Assembly: GCA_030549175.1 (NCBI GenBank)
Contig: JAUKUA010000007.1
Coordinates: 2,294,001 to 2,358,000, forward strand
DNA from: Lasiosphaeris hirsuta
Lineage: Eukaryota; Ascomycota; Sordariomycetes; Sordariales; Lasiosphaeriaceae
Direction: 5' to 3'
DNA: 64,000 nt
Translations under genes and position numbers: made by a program
Shown here: one piece after another, positions 47,205-59,534 of the stretch
Layout of the letters: each line of letters starts with the position of its first letter
Numbering within the stretch: the first letter of the stretch is position 1
Notes under the pieces: generated by a model
Seen by the model: the letters and a program-made list of their open reading frames with translations, nothing else
Told to the model about the DNA's origin: nothing
The model's database searches: none

Positions 47205-50200
47205 TGGATAGCCTCCTTCGATAACTGAGATTCTACACCAGAACAGAAAAACATCAATGCTTTGTTTTCTTCTACAGTCAACACAGTGAAACTTGCGTTA
47301 TATCTTCACCTAAGAGATCTCTGCGACTCTATCTCGCTATGTTTTTCCATGGATCTCCTTGTCGCTTGATTTTTGCTTCGAGCACTTAGTGTGGCGCTGA
47401 GGCCACAAGAACAATCAGCCAAGCTTGGTCGCTTGGTCATACCCTCCATGAGTACAAGCACCCTATACATGCACAAGGTGATTAGCGTGTTAACATCCTT
47501 CTGATTTCCACCCTCATCGACTGAAAAAACCGAGACTCATAATGAACTGTCAAACGTCCATCGCAGTCTCAAAACGCGTTACCTCTTACAACAAACAGAG
47601 CAAAAAGGCGTTCCCAATATGATTGCCTCATGCATGTCATTTTGACATTGCTTCCTTGGAACTCACCTCCACTCATGGGTATGGTGCACGAGTTATTCAG
47701 ATACTATATAAGATCCAGATCCTGCCGTGTCGAGTCTTGCCAATTCGCTGGCGCAGCGTAATAATACTCCAGTTAAGGCAGGGTCAGGGTCGCTACGGGC
47801 GAACCGAGATTTTGGAAGGGCTGCTTGACGGCTCGAGTTCCTCAATCTAACACTCATCGGGTCTTACTAAATAAACATGATGAACGAGCGATACACCGCA
47901 TCGGGCCCAGGTCCGCTGCGCCCTGGCATCAAAAGCCGATTTGACGGATTGGGGAGGCTCGACATATTCGTAAAATTCCCGACCTGTGTCTCGCATGTTG
48001 TGTAATCCATGATAAGCCCTGCTGCGTAGGATTTGATATCACAGCAAAAGCGTGTAGATCCCCCATGGGTCCCCGCTGATAGATCTGGCTGTAAGTGACG
48101 TGTAAGTGAGGTGGGGCATTCTTTATGTCTCACACTCAACCACCTTCCCGAGTTCACTCGCAGTTTTTGTCATCCTACCGAAGTCGGGGAGCAAAAGGCC
48201 GAAAAAGCGGTCTGCTCACATCGACGAGTCTCGAAGTCTCGAGGCTTGCCGCCCTTAGAGAGAAACGAAGCGCTTGCCGGCCGACGGAAGAGTGCATTGC
48301 GTGATGAAAGATCTAGATGCCATGGATGCCAGTATCCCCCTCTTACCCCTCCACCCCACTGCAACAGAAGATTCGCAACTGTGCGTCAGCAACCATCGTC
48401 AGCACTAGACTTAGGTGGCGGGCAGGACAGACGAAGTGATGTGCATCATCGGTTGGCGCATTGGTTCTTGAGATGTGACCTGCAGTTTGGCCCAGAGGCT
48501 GAATAAAAAATAGGGAGGCTTGAGCTTTCGGTCAAGGCCGTGTCCGGTGTCCTCAGTCAACGGTAGCCTGATGCGCGTTCCCGGCTTCCATGGGTCTTCG
48601 AAGACACAGCAGTTAGCACATGCAAGGAATCGGCGAGGGATCCCTCCCCCCCTTCCATAACTCCCAAGCCTCTCGAGCCTGTCGAAACCTGCATCTGTCT
48701 GCTGCCGTGGTGGACCTGCTGCATCAGGTAGATTGTCCTGTGGCCGATATCGACAGAATGGCGGTCGGCAGAAGCTCGATAAGTCCATGGCTTGAGTTCC
48801 CCACCCGCCACCCCACCATAAAACTGGACAAGACGAGCAGTTGATGTGGAGCGAATGGGGCCATATCTCAACTTCCACAGCACTAGCTTCGTCGCCCAAG
48901 GTTTGAGGTTTCGTTGCCTCGTGTCCGCCCCGGGTCTTCGAAAGTTGGCTGGAGAGGTGCTATGTGGCATGGTTCCTAAATGGGCATCCAGTGGGCTTGT
49001 CCAGCGACAAGTTCGGGGCTTCTTTGCACCTTTGTGCTTCGTGACACAAGTGACAGGCTCTCGACGCGTGCCCAGAAGGGGTGGAGCTCACCATACAAGA
49101 CTTTGGTCCGAGGATTGTGGCTGCAGCGACCGTTCACTTCTCAGAGCTGATGTGTCCTGAAAGAGGTGGATGCAGCGCTGAAGACGCCAATGAGAGCTTC
49201 CAGACGCCTATCTCGAAAGGTGTGGAGTTGAAGACTACCAGCGACTAATGCCAGTATGCTAGAGGGCCGCGCCATACAGAGGACTCTTCCAAAGAGGAAA
49301 GGCGAAGAAGGGCATTATTGGTCTTGGGCCGGCGGAATACAGAGCGGCCGCAACGAACGAGTCTGAAGAGGTGGCTCGAGGGGTCTGCGTCGATCGGCAA
49401 GGGTCCTTCTCTTTTGGACAACGAAGACGTGCGAGTGAAAATCATGGAACTTGTCCCGGGTTGCCTCAACTGCTCGTGTTGGGCGAACCGCCTGAAGTCT
49501 GAAGATTAGGTGCCTGCATATTAATTATCGGCAACAGGGGATATGATCTTCCCGCCTGGGCTGGCCGGTTCGACAATAAATAGCAAAGTGAAAAATAGGT
49601 ACAAGATGCCTCTCCAACGACACGGACAAGAAAGTGGGGTGAGACTTTTCGTAACGGGGAGCAGCGTCCGCCCCGGACCTCCAGGCGCCTCTTTTCCTGA
49701 CGTTAGTGTAGTGCAGTCTGTGGGACATTCCACAACTAATCGATTGCTAGTGCAAAGCGGTAGCTGGAAAGGTGGAAGGCGGAGGGGGGAGGGTGTGAGG
49801 GAGTCGCGAGAGAGAGGGAGTTCAGCTTGCCAAACCCCGTTTCGCCAACACTTGATGTCTTTGATAGTGACCGTGTATCAAGTTGGATGCATGCTGCACG
49901 ACAGGACCGGCTGCACAGATTCAGGCCAACCAGCCAAACGGCCAGACCTGAGAGGCCTGAGCCAGCAAAGGCTAGGGACGCAGGGGCATAAATGGCACGG
50001 CAAGCATCCAATGCCACACACACCTGCGGCTGCAGCTCAATTAGTGTACATACAAGGGCCGGGTTTGGGCCTAAATGCACCTGCACACTGGAGCGCAAGC
50101 AATCGAGGCAATAAGAAAAAGGAGGTGCCTGTTCGTCGGTTCACGACGCTTCACTGAGGTGCACTGATCAGCAGTCTCTCTACCTAAGCTGCTGCATTAG

Positions 50201-50702
50201 TATTTCTCTCGAGGTGCCCACCGCGCCTTCGCGCCTTCCTTCGCCAACTTACATCCTCCACTTCCTCAAGTTTTGGAGTCCAGTGCCTGCTTGCTGGATT
50301 TTGTTGTGACTGTTACAGTGGCCCGTGTTGCTTTTGCATCGGTTATCCAACGGATAGTTAGGGCGCTTGTCCCTTGCCCGCTCCACAAGTCGCTAGATGT
50401 CCACGCTGAGGACTGAGCGCTACCGTTGAACCAGGCCGCAGCCATTGCTCGCCGCCCACCGGCCCAAAATCTCGCAAACACGAAATCACACCGACTGCGA
50501 GAGCAATACGAATAGGCCGACATAACTGAGAGTGTAGCTCCCCACGGTAACAGGCAGCCCCCGGTGGGGTACGTGTCAGAGGGAAAGAACGAAGGCGAAA
50601 GATCTAGAGGCCGAAGGGCAATCGACCGTGAAAAAGAGCGAGGAACCTACACTCGGTGGGAAAAACAGGCGGGGTACGACGTGGTCGTCGGATTGATGTG
50701 TC
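47205..50702. other. Longest gap without a recognised gene (3.5 kb)
   Basis: Open frames of up to about 200 codons (for example 49543-50157 plus and 48411-48899 minus) have irregular composition and no family resemblance. The region is not AT-rich and shows no repeat structure that I can see. It may include a long 5' UTR or distal promoter of the DENN gene or a non-coding transcript. Confidence 0.45.
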
Positions 50703-53700
50703 ATGGATAGTTCCTCCGCTCCGCTGGCCGACTACTTCTGGATCGCCGGCATAGAGAATATCTCATACGATGACGGCCCCAATGCCCCGCTCGAGGACAC
50801 AATCGCCGAGGATGGTGAGGGGGAGGAGGGGGAGGAGGCCGACACCTCGGTAGTCTCGCCCCGTGCAAGCGCTCGCCACTCCCGCCAGAGCTCTGCGCAC
50901 CGTCTTTCTACCCTCTCCAAGTACTCAGTCGCGCCATCCTTCTCGAGCGAGGGCCGCGGCGCCGAGGATGCCGACGGAACTACCAAGAGCAACCGCAGCA
51001 GCGCAACGATTAAAGCGGTCCCACAACCGGTTACTCACGGAACAAGTGGCAATGGAGCGCCAACAACGATGGGCCAAATCATTGGTCCTGATGGGTTCCC
51101 TATCGACTTCGATTTTGATAAGGCCCTCATGAAGTTCGCTGTCGAGAGGGAGAACTTCTTAGACGACCTCAGCTTCAGTGCTGGCGCAAAGACTCATGCA
51201 AGACCGCCAATGGTCAAACCGAGGACTGAGAAGCTGAAGGCAGAGGAGGGCGGCGATCAGAGCGGGAGAATGAGCCCGTTGATGAGAAGTCTTCGCGGTA
51301 GCATCCGACGCAAGATGAGTTTTAGGGAAATGACGAGCGTTAGGAAGCAACCCACAGCCCCAAAGCCAGGCATGTTCAAGGTTATATCGGATATGTCCCA
51401 GTTGCATGCTAACACACAATTTTAGCCTCCGTTCGAACGGCTAAGCGCCTCAGCAACTACAACTCGGTCATTCCACCCCCGGAACCCCTCAACACGGATC
51501 CTGATATGCACCCCCTAAAGCGGCGTTTCGAGCCTGTGTTGTTGGACAGGTACCCCCAGAGAGACGCCGCCCCGGACGACCTAGCTAGGAGAGGAAAGTT
51601 CCCGGATTACGTGCCTATGTTTGCCTTCCCCAACGACATTCAGATCGTATCTTCAGACGATCGGCCACGCTCGACTTGGCATGGCTTCACCATGACTTCG
51701 GAGGACAATGCCAAAATCTACGGCATTACTATCATTTTCTGGACAGCCTTGTACTCACAAGTTGCCGAAGAGGTCGAAAAGAAGTGTGAGCTGTGGCGAC
51801 AAAGGCATATGAGCAATGAGGAGCGAGAGCTGGCTGCTAGCCTGGGAGTGCGGCTGGCTGCCGAGCGAGCACACCTTTCGCAGCTACTCGCAAAACTCCC
51901 AACGATACCCTCTGGCTCGCCAGCTCGGGAAGCCCTGGACGACCAAATTAGCGCGGTAGAGGAGAAGATTAGCCTCATGACTGAAATGCTCAGGCCGCTG
52001 AGACATGGTGCCGCCTCGAAGATTGACGGTTTGACAGCTGGCGAAACTGGCCTTTGGATACCTCGGGCCTTTGGTGTTCTCGGAAGAGACGTCACTAGAA
52101 TGGGTTTCTGGAAAGAGTGGCTGAGAGCCATTGTTGTGCCCATGACAGATGGTGCTATTTTGAGGGTGCCCCCAAGCTCACCCAAAGTTGGCCGTTGGCA
52201 GCCTTTGGAGCGATATGTTGTGAACCTGTGCACAGAAGCTTTCAGCCCTCTCGGCTCAAAAACCCAGGTCGAGCTTGGGGTCCGCGAGCTCCGACTATAT
52301 GCACGCAAGGAGGCAGTCAACGAGCTCCCAGGGTCTCGGAACACAGACATTTACGCCCTCTTCCGGTGCTTATCCATGGAGAACATGGTGGCGCTGTTCG
52401 AGTATGCCATGTCGGAATCCCGCATCATCTTCCTCTCGTCTCACACCGGCATGCTGCATCTAGCATGCCATGCTTTGATCAATCTGCTTTACCCGCTCAA
52501 GTGGTCGAGCGTTTTCATACCCATCTTACCAGCTCGGCTTCTCTCAGTTCTCGAGGCGCCGTGCCCGTACATAGTTGGCGTAGAGAGGCGGTACGAGAGG
52601 ATTGATCTTCCCGATGACGACTATGTGCTTGTGGATCTCGACAAGGACACGATCGACGCCACAAACCAGCCTGTCAACCTCCCACGCCAGCACCGGCGAA
52701 AACTTATGTCTCTTCTCCAAATCGCGGCGCCCCATAAGCTACGATATGGCGTGACCACAGGACCACCACCCTATGCGATGGAAGCGTTCCCTTACGATGC
52801 ATACTCGGCTGAAAACGAGTCACTTTTTAATTCTAACACCCCTCCCACGTCCTTGGGCAAGTGGGTGACGCAGAACTCGTCGACATTTGGAGATCCAGAT
52901 CCGGCCGGCAGTATCCGACCTCCGCTATTCAATGCCTTTTCTCAGGCCAAGCTTGACACCACCAAGCCAGACCGGCCACAAACAAGTAAGTCGAGCAAGG
53001 GAAGCCCGCCGTCATCGGTTTCGCCGATCTCGATGAACTTCCCGCCAATGCCCACCACACCCATATCACGCAGTGATTCTGGTTTTGCTCAGACTCTGAG
53101 AGAAAAACGATCAGGCCATTTTGACGAAAAGTCAAGACGGAGCTCGTCGTTCGGTGTGGATAAGCACCCCCCGCTACACCGGCCAAGTCTTCCGTTCTTG
53201 AACGGTCACGCCCAGAATCTGTCGATCTCCGCTATTTCCATTGACTCGCAATCTTCGTTTGGCGGCTACGCGCCCTCAACGTATGCGCAGTCTACCATTG
53301 CTGCGTCGACAATTATGCCAAACATGATGATCCAACCTGTCCGGAACACTGAGAACACGGTCTGGGTTGAGGGTCACTGCTTCAACTGGACTGTTGATGA
53401 GACCAATTCAACCTGCACAATTTGTGATGACCGGTCAGAAGGAGATGGCCTGTATAAGTGCAATGGATGCGGCTGCCTCGCGCATAACCGGTGTCTCGGC
53501 TTTGTATCGCTAGTCTGCCCAGAAGCTTTCCACCCTGAACGTGTTCGTGCAGCTTTCGTTAGGTGTCTGGCTAGTCTTCTGTACACCTACCGAAAATATC
53601 TTGGCCGGCCCTCGAGGGATCAGAAGGCCAATGGTCAACTATATGCCTTTGACATGGATGGATTCATCAAGAGCTTGCCCTACGATCAGCAAGATTATGC

Positions 53701-54227
53701 CGGCATGATGAAGGAAACGCAAGGTTAGTGCCCCCGATTTCGGGTTGTCAATGTCTGCATATACTAACGAGTTCATAGGCTTTAATGAATTCATCCATGA
53801 ACGTGAGAGACACCCGGCATCACATCCCACGGTCCGCCTCTTTGATGAAGTAATTCTTGCGAAAAAGTCGCGCGGGCGGCCTCAGCTATCCGCCGGGCTT
53901 TCACGCCTCTCCACTATTAGGGCATCGCACGGAGCATCAACGGGGTTCTCAGTGCCGCTACGGCCTGCCAAAATCCCCGGTTATCTGAGCGATACATCAG
54001 ACCACATGTGGCGGACGGCCTCGGTCCCAGTACCCTCGGCCAAGTTCTCGGGCGATTACCGATCTGTCATCACACGGGTCCCAGTTAAGCTAGACCCTTC
54101 ATTGATGAAGGAACCACGTGCAATTCAAGGAGTGCCGCGCCCTGAACAGGGCCGCGTTAGAATGCATCGGAAACAAGTGCCCAGCATGCTGGGACCGCCG
54201 ACGCCGGATTTCAGTGTGCCGTTATGA
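50703..54227 (+). CDS. DENN-domain protein with C1 zinc finger
   Basis: Probable Rab guanine-nucleotide exchange factor. Exons are 50703-51369, 51426-53723 and 53779-54227, giving 1137 residues. The first 220 residues are acidic then Ser/Arg-rich. The uDENN part starts near SVIPPPEPLNTDPDMHPLKRRF and FPDYVPMFAFPNDI, with ISVY-like GFTMTSEDNAKIYGITIIFW; a coiled-coil-like stretch interrupts it. The cDENN core is ALFRCLSMENMVALFEYAM, SRIIFLSSHTGML, LINLLYPLKWSSVFIPILP, PCPYIVGV and DYVLVDLDKD. A Ser/Pro-rich linker leads to a C1-type finger from about residue 873 (HCFNWTVDE, CTICDD, CNGCGCLAHNRC). The dDENN-like end includes FNEFIHERE. Intron 1 uses a GC donor, chosen because it restores frame into RTAKRLSNYNS. 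Confidence 0.87.
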
Positions 54228-55261
54228 GACCAGCATATGTGGGGGTTATTGGGGAAGGAAAAAAAAGGGGCAAAGGCGAGGGTGAATCTAATCATGGAGG
54301 GTGATTTACACTACCTACTTTACATTGTCATTAGTTGCATGGTACACTGCTGCTGGTGTTGCTTGTGCCATCCATAGGCCCCTATCGTCTATATCTGGGA
54401 AGGGAGGGTGGGGGCATCATGTTGATTTAAAAATTGCCGATGAGGGAATGTAATATTGTATGATAGTTGCATTGTAATCTTTCGCTGTCGACCGGCGGGG
54501 AGGGTATGAAGAGAAGGATCAAGGGCGTTGTGGGATCATACAAAAAAGGATAGCACACTTTCTTGCGCTTTTTTTATTTTGTCGGCCTATCTTGTCTGTA
54601 AGCATGTTGGAAGCCGATTAGGGATGGACATATTGTACATAGCATGTGCGCGAAGCGATGCATTTGCGGATAGCTTTATCAATCACTTCCGCAGCGTGGC
54701 TTTCTAAACTATGTTGAAAATGAATGGCCCGTGTTGGACTTCCAAGTATGATAGCTGCCATTGAGATCTGGAACCAAAGCAAGACTCTCGGGCATATGAC
54801 TATTTCAGGGCATAGACGCTGTTAGGTTTATCTGACTATACTCTTGCATGTCGAGGGCTCCCAAGGCCTTATCTGAGAGGCGAGGAATATCGTGATGTGG
54901 TGGTTCTCTATGTTCGTCAACCACTCTTGAGTTGACGTCTAGGAACGGCGACACGCTGCTCAAGTGGTTGAACAAGCAAGCAGGAAGTCACTTGATGAAC
55001 ACCACTGGATGGAGGCAGCACAGGACCAAAGAGGCCGCTACTAGGCCCGTACCACAATGGATAGGCACATGATCTCTATGTACTCAGGAAGTAATATGCC
55101 ATTATTCGCTATCCATGCCCATATACCACCGGTATAAACTGTCCAACAATCTAAGCGATTCGGCGCAAAACCAGACGCCGGAAATTCCGTGCCATGAACT
55201 ACATGCTCCCAGCAGAACCATCCACCCTCAGCCTCTTCCCACCTAACCGCGTCGATTACCT
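54228..55261. other. Intergenic, convergent 3' ends
   Basis: About 1 kb after the DENN gene and after the Ypi1 gene, which converge. The first 400 bases look like 3' UTR. No gene, RNA or repeat recognised. Confidence 0.5.
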
Positions 55262-55853
55262 CTAAACTTGCGCCCCCTTCGCCCCATCAGATCGCCCCTC
55301 CCCACCGCCCTGCGGCTTCGGCTTCGGCATCTTTTCATACGCATTCGGGCTCGGTCGCCTCCGCCTCCGACCCTTGTCGTCTCCGTTCCGCGGGCTGCGC
55401 TCGTGGTCGTGACCGTGGCCGTCACAGTCGTAGCTGTGCCGCTGTTTCCGCTTATTCCTGCCCGGGGCTCCGCTACTGCCCTCCCCGTTCTTCTTCGTGC
55501 CGTCCTGGTCCGAGTCGGAGTCTGATGAGGAGGAGGATGAGGAGGAGGACTCGTCAGTGGATTCGTCGACGCCCTTGGGGCGGTGGTAGATGCAGCAGAC
55601 TTGAGGGGGTTAGCTTGAGGACGGGGGAATATGGGAAGGGAGGAGATTGACCTTTGGATTTTTTGCGGTTGAGGCCTTCATTGTCGACCACGTCTTCGCG
55701 CCATTGGACAGACCGCCCGTTGGATGTTGGCGCTCCGCGCAGGCGGAGTATGGCCTGTGTCTGGGTTGTGGTCTGAGTTCCTGACCCTGTCTGGGTCTGG
55801 GTGCCTGAGTTTTGGGGCGGGGCGGGCCGCTGGCTTTGGGCTGTGGCGGGCAT
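55262..55853 (-). CDS. ypi1: Type 1 phosphatase regulator Ypi1 (inhibitor-3 family)
   Basis: Small unstructured regulator of protein phosphatase 1 (PPP1R11/inhibitor-3). Exons are 55853-55652 and 55599-55262, giving 179 residues. A Gln/Thr-rich N-terminus precedes the conserved core LRLRG, then the PP1-docking-like SVQWREDVVDNEGLNRKKSK (SVQW at 48-51), the Cys pair in VCCIYHRPK (split by the intron) and the acidic Ser/Asp tract ESSSSSSSDSDSD. The tail is basic and His-rich. The core is nearly invariant in the family, so the call is firm although the protein is short. Confidence 0.92.
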
Positions 55854-57116
55854 CTTTGAGGGTGATGTTTAGGTTGGTTTATGGTGTTTATCGTGAGATT
55901 GGGTGATGTGATGTGATGCGATGCACCTCAGCCGGTTTGGATTGAAACACTTGGCGACTTGTGGAATCCTCTCGCAGTCTCACTTTAAATACGACTAAAG
56001 ACTTGTTACTTTGTTGGGGTCTTTCGGACCAGGCGCTCAGGTCGAAGGAGTCGCTCACGATGTCTTGAAGTTCTTTGGTTTGGGAGATCCGTTTCAAAAG
56101 ATTTGGGTGCCCCACGTCATCAGCCTAGAAGGTGGGGTGAGGATCCCGGAGGGTGCCTGGACCCCTGAAACTTAGGCTTGGCTCAGCCTAGACCCCAGAT
56201 TACAAATATTCCACTTGTTTGCTTCCTTTCAGCCGTTGTCATCAACCTCCTCAAAGTGAAGTTGACATTGAAAGGAAGCCAGCGATAGTTAATTGTAAAC
56301 ACCTTCGTCAAGCCAAGTTGTGGAGCTTGATATAATAGAGTAGGGTTTGCAAAACAGGAGACTGCTCAGAGTAAATATCTAATACTGATTCAACTATACA
56401 CGTAACATTTTGAACGCACTTGCACTGGGATTTGCGGTGACGGCCGCTTGTAAGTGAGCTATACGAGTGCGTTCAAGGTCCTCGTATGTTTAAGCTTGTG
56501 CCAGGGTCCATTGTACACCTCTAGCTGGCCACATAAGGTAACATGGTAAGGAATAGCAGCAGAGTATAATGGGATCCTAATGATGGGAGCCCTGGACAGG
56601 CATTACCGGGTACCTGGACCACACCCTGGTCTCTTTTATTGTTTCAACTTAAATCTGGCCAGGAGTCTCCACCTCCCCACGTCCAGCTCATCTTGGCATC
56701 GACTGCCGTTGCTGGACCCCTGCTGAGGTTTCAGGCAGCTTGGGCTAGTGACGTCAAATTCCCTGGACAGTAGCACAGCAGAAGGGAAGCTGCGTTCAAA
56801 CGGCGGAGAAGGGCAAACAAATCGGGACTGATTGTGCTCCTGTTCCTGTCCCTTTCCAGAGGAAAAAGCCGCTGTCTACTAGCCCTTTTGGAGACCAGAG
56901 CCAGCCGGGCCCCACCCCATGTTCATCTGCCTTCGCTCTCGAGCCATGAGCGCCGGCTTGCACCTTCTCCCACATCGTGCCGGCTTCCCGTCTCCGCAGA
57001 CATCGTCGCGATCCCCCCACCAACCTTGCGCCGGCATCTTTCCTTCCTCTTCCTCCCACTGTGACTGCCCTGACAAGTCTCGGCGACGCACGTAGAACCC
57101 CACCTTCTACGCATCC
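55854..57116. other. Intergenic region between divergent genes
   Basis: About 1.26 kb with the promoters of Ypi1 and the DUF726 gene. An 11-base inverted repeat ttgaacgcact lies at 56410-56420 and 56466-56476. C/T-rich sequence precedes 57117. No gene seen. Confidence 0.5.
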
Positions 57117-59534
57117 ATGGCAGGAAACATGGAGGTCTCTAAGGACCAAAAAGGTTCTTTCTCCCCAATCCTGGATCCTCAGGAAGCCCAAGGCAACAAT
57201 TCCTCCACGCCAATTGCTAGTCCTGAGGGATCACCACTTCTCCAGCCTTTGCTAGACGACAGCACTGTAGACATGGCGCCCGGCGGAAAGCAGAGGCCCA
57301 ATACGCCCAAGCGCGAGGTTGATCTCAGCTCGCTGCTCACCGTTGCCGAAAGAAATGAGCTCGTCTCTTTTGTAGCCAAGGCCACCGACACGGTCCAAAA
57401 GCAGATTTGCCAGGTCTTCGACTCGACTGGCATCATCGACAACCCCGGCCTTTCGCGCATTAGCTACTGGAGCAAGCTTCCAGCCCACTTGCGCGACCTG
57501 AGCCTGAGCAAGCCGCAGATGCGCCCCGAGCCCCGACAATCCGCCAGCCGCAAGGAAAATGCAAAGCCCGGCATTGACCCCAAGAACACAGCGTTTGCCG
57601 CAAACAGCGCCGAGGGCAGTGCTGGCAGTGCCTCGACCCAGCAAGATCCACAGCGGACTGGCCCTCGCCTGGCAGAGCTCAAGCGGGAGGCTCTGCAACA
57701 CTTCAAAAAGTGGCAGACAGCCATCCACAAGAGAGTCGGCGACATCAATGTCAAGAAGGGCAACGAGGCACAGAATGGACAGTCCTCCGGCGGCTTCAGA
57801 AGAGGTTCTTCGTCTCGAAACAGACCGAACAGTAAGCGTCGCGCGAGAAGACCGAAGGTCGACCTCGACCAAACTCAGCTTACTGACGGTGCAGCAGCAT
57901 CATCGAAAAATGCCGCCATTGTCGAAGCTGATCCTGCATTGCTAAGACTCTACCCCCCTACCCCCACGACCCTTTGCTCGCTCCCCGCAGACAAAAAGGT
58001 GTTGTTGCTCCATTCACTTCTCCTTCTTATTCTCTCCTTCGAGCAGTACGGCGCATACTCTCGGGTTCTCATGTTGAACATTACCTCCTCTCTCCACCTC
58101 ACCCTCCGCATTTTGGCCGAGGAAGAGGTTAGAGTCGCAAAGAGTTTGGCTCAACTTTCCAAAGACATTAACCCAGATGCCATTCTGCAAAAGAAGAGTG
58201 AGGAAGGCAAATCAGCCAAAAAATGGAAGATTGGCATGGCCGGCGCCGCGGGTGCTGCTGCTTCGGGCATGACCGGCGCCCTTGCAGCCCCACTTTTGGC
58301 AGCAGGTATCGGCAGTGTCCTTGGCGGTATTGGTATCGGATCAACTGCCACTGCTAATCTCCTCGGCGTTTTGGGCGAAAGCGGTCTCATTGTCGGCTCC
58401 CTTTTTGGCATTTATGGCGTGCGAGCAACCGGAAAGATGATGGAGCAGTACGTCAAGGACATTCAGGATTTTGTTTTCGTCCCTATTCGCGGCTCTATCG
58501 GCGAAGATTCCGAGATCGGCAAAGTCACCACGGAGACCCGCCGCCTTCGTGTCGTCTTGGGTATCAGCGGATGGCTAACCAACGAGTCTGACGTCACCAG
58601 CCCCTGGCGAGTCTTGGGGCAGCAGAGCGAGGTCTACGCTGTTCAGTGGGAGCTCGAACCGCTCATGAAGATGGGCGCCGCCTTGGATACAGTCATCAAG
58701 AGTTCAGCTTGGTCCTTGGCAAAGAAGGAGATCAATGCTCGGACGAGTATGCTCAGTTCCAAGCCCCCTTCTCAAGACCCCCAAGAGACCACTAACAAGA
58801 GCGGTCCAGTTTTTGCCTGCTTGACTCGGGCAATCTGGCCAGTCGGTCTTCTCAAGATCAGCAAAATCATCGACAACCATTGGAATGTCGCCATGGTTCG
58901 TGCCGACAAAGTTGGCGGCGTGCTTGCCGACGTCATTATGAACAAGGCGCACGGCGACCGCGGCATTTCGCTCATCGGCTACAGTCTCGGCGCCCGCGTG
59001 ATCTACGCCTGCCTCATGATCCTGGCTGAGCGGCGTGCCTTTGGCTTGGTCGAGAACGTGGTCATGATGGGCACCCCTGCTCCATCCGATGCTGACGTCT
59101 GGTGTGCCATGAAGGCCGTTGTGTCGGGACGACTCGTCAACGTCTACTCGCAAAACGATTATATCCTCGGATTCCTATATCGGATGAGCAGCATTGATTA
59201 TGGTGTTGCGGGGCTGCAGCGGATCGAAGGAATTGATGGTGTCGAAAATGTGGATGTCTCTGCTAAGGTCAGTAGCCACATGCGATACCAGTTCCTCGCC
59301 GGTAGTATTCTCAAGCACATCGCATGGGAGGACATCGACCGGGACCAGGTCGCCACTGACGAAGTGACGCTGGCTGCCGTAGAGCAGAAGAATCGTGAGC
59401 GTGAGCAGATACGTAACGGTATCGACCCCGGCGCAGAAGCCAAGCAGAAGGGAAAAGAGGTAAAGGCCAAGAACGACCAAGACGTCATCCGCACTAGAAT
59501 TCGGAAGTCGAAGGGCAAGAAAGGATCAGCCTAG
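57117..59534 (+). CDS. DUF726/TMCO4-family alpha/beta-hydrolase-like membrane protein (Mil1-like)
   Basis: Related to animal TMCO4 and yeast Mil1 (YFL034W), a membrane protein that interacts with the AP-1 mu adaptin. It is 805 residues if read through, or 784 if the 63-nt in-frame intron-like segment 57832-57894 is removed. The N-terminal part is polar. LLHSLLLLILSFEQYGAYSRVLML marks the start of the conserved region. Gly/Ala-rich hydrophobic segments follow at about 373-435 (SGMTGALAAPLLAAGIGSV). LRVVLGISGWLTNESD begins an alpha/beta hydrolase fold whose nucleophile elbow is GYSLG (S623 in the read-through numbering). VVMMGTPAPSDADVW and GRLVNVYSQNDYILGFLYR follow. The C-terminus is strongly charged. 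Substrate unknown. Confidence 0.83.
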   Translation: MAGNMEVSKDQKGSFSPILDPQEAQGNNSSTPIASPEGSPLLQPLLDDSTVDMAPGGKQRPNTPKREVDLSSLLTVAERNELVSFVAKATDTVQKQICQVFDSTGIIDNPGLSRISYWSKLPAHLRDLSLSKPQMRPEPRQSASRKENAKPGIDPKNTAFAANSAEGSAGSASTQQDPQRTGPRLAELKREALQHFKKWQTAIHKRVGDINVKKGNEAQNGQSSGGFRRGSSSRNRPNSKRRARRPKVDLDQTQLTDGAAASSKNAAIVEADPALLRLYPPTPTTLCSLPADKKVLLLHSLLLLILSFEQYGAYSRVLMLNITSSLHLTLRILAEEEVRVAKSLAQLSKDINPDAILQKKSEEGKSAKKWKIGMAGAAGAAASGMTGALAAPLLAAGIGSVLGGIGIGSTATANLLGVLGESGLIVGSLFGIYGVRATGKMMEQYVKDIQDFVFVPIRGSIGEDSEIGKVTTETRRLRVVLGISGWLTNESDVTSPWRVLGQQSEVYAVQWELEPLMKMGAALDTVIKSSAWSLAKKEINARTSMLSSKPPSQDPQETTNKSGPVFACLTRAIWPVGLLKISKIIDNHWNVAMVRADKVGGVLADVIMNKAHGDRGISLIGYSLGARVIYACLMILAERRAFGLVENVVMMGTPAPSDADVWCAMKAVVSGRLVNVYSQNDYILGFLYRMSSIDYGVAGLQRIEGIDGVENVDVSAKVSSHMRYQFLAGSILKHIAWEDIDRDQVATDEVTLAAVEQKNREREQIRNGIDPGAEAKQKGKEVKAKNDQDVIRTRIRKSKGKKGSA

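Noticed and set aside
48411..48899. 162-codon minus-strand frame
   Set aside because: Trp/Cys/Pro-rich random-looking translation, no homology recognised, overlaps several equally long frames.
49543..50157. 204-codon plus-strand frame in the large gap
   Set aside because: Composition is irregular, no domain is recognisable and it has no splice or neighbour support.
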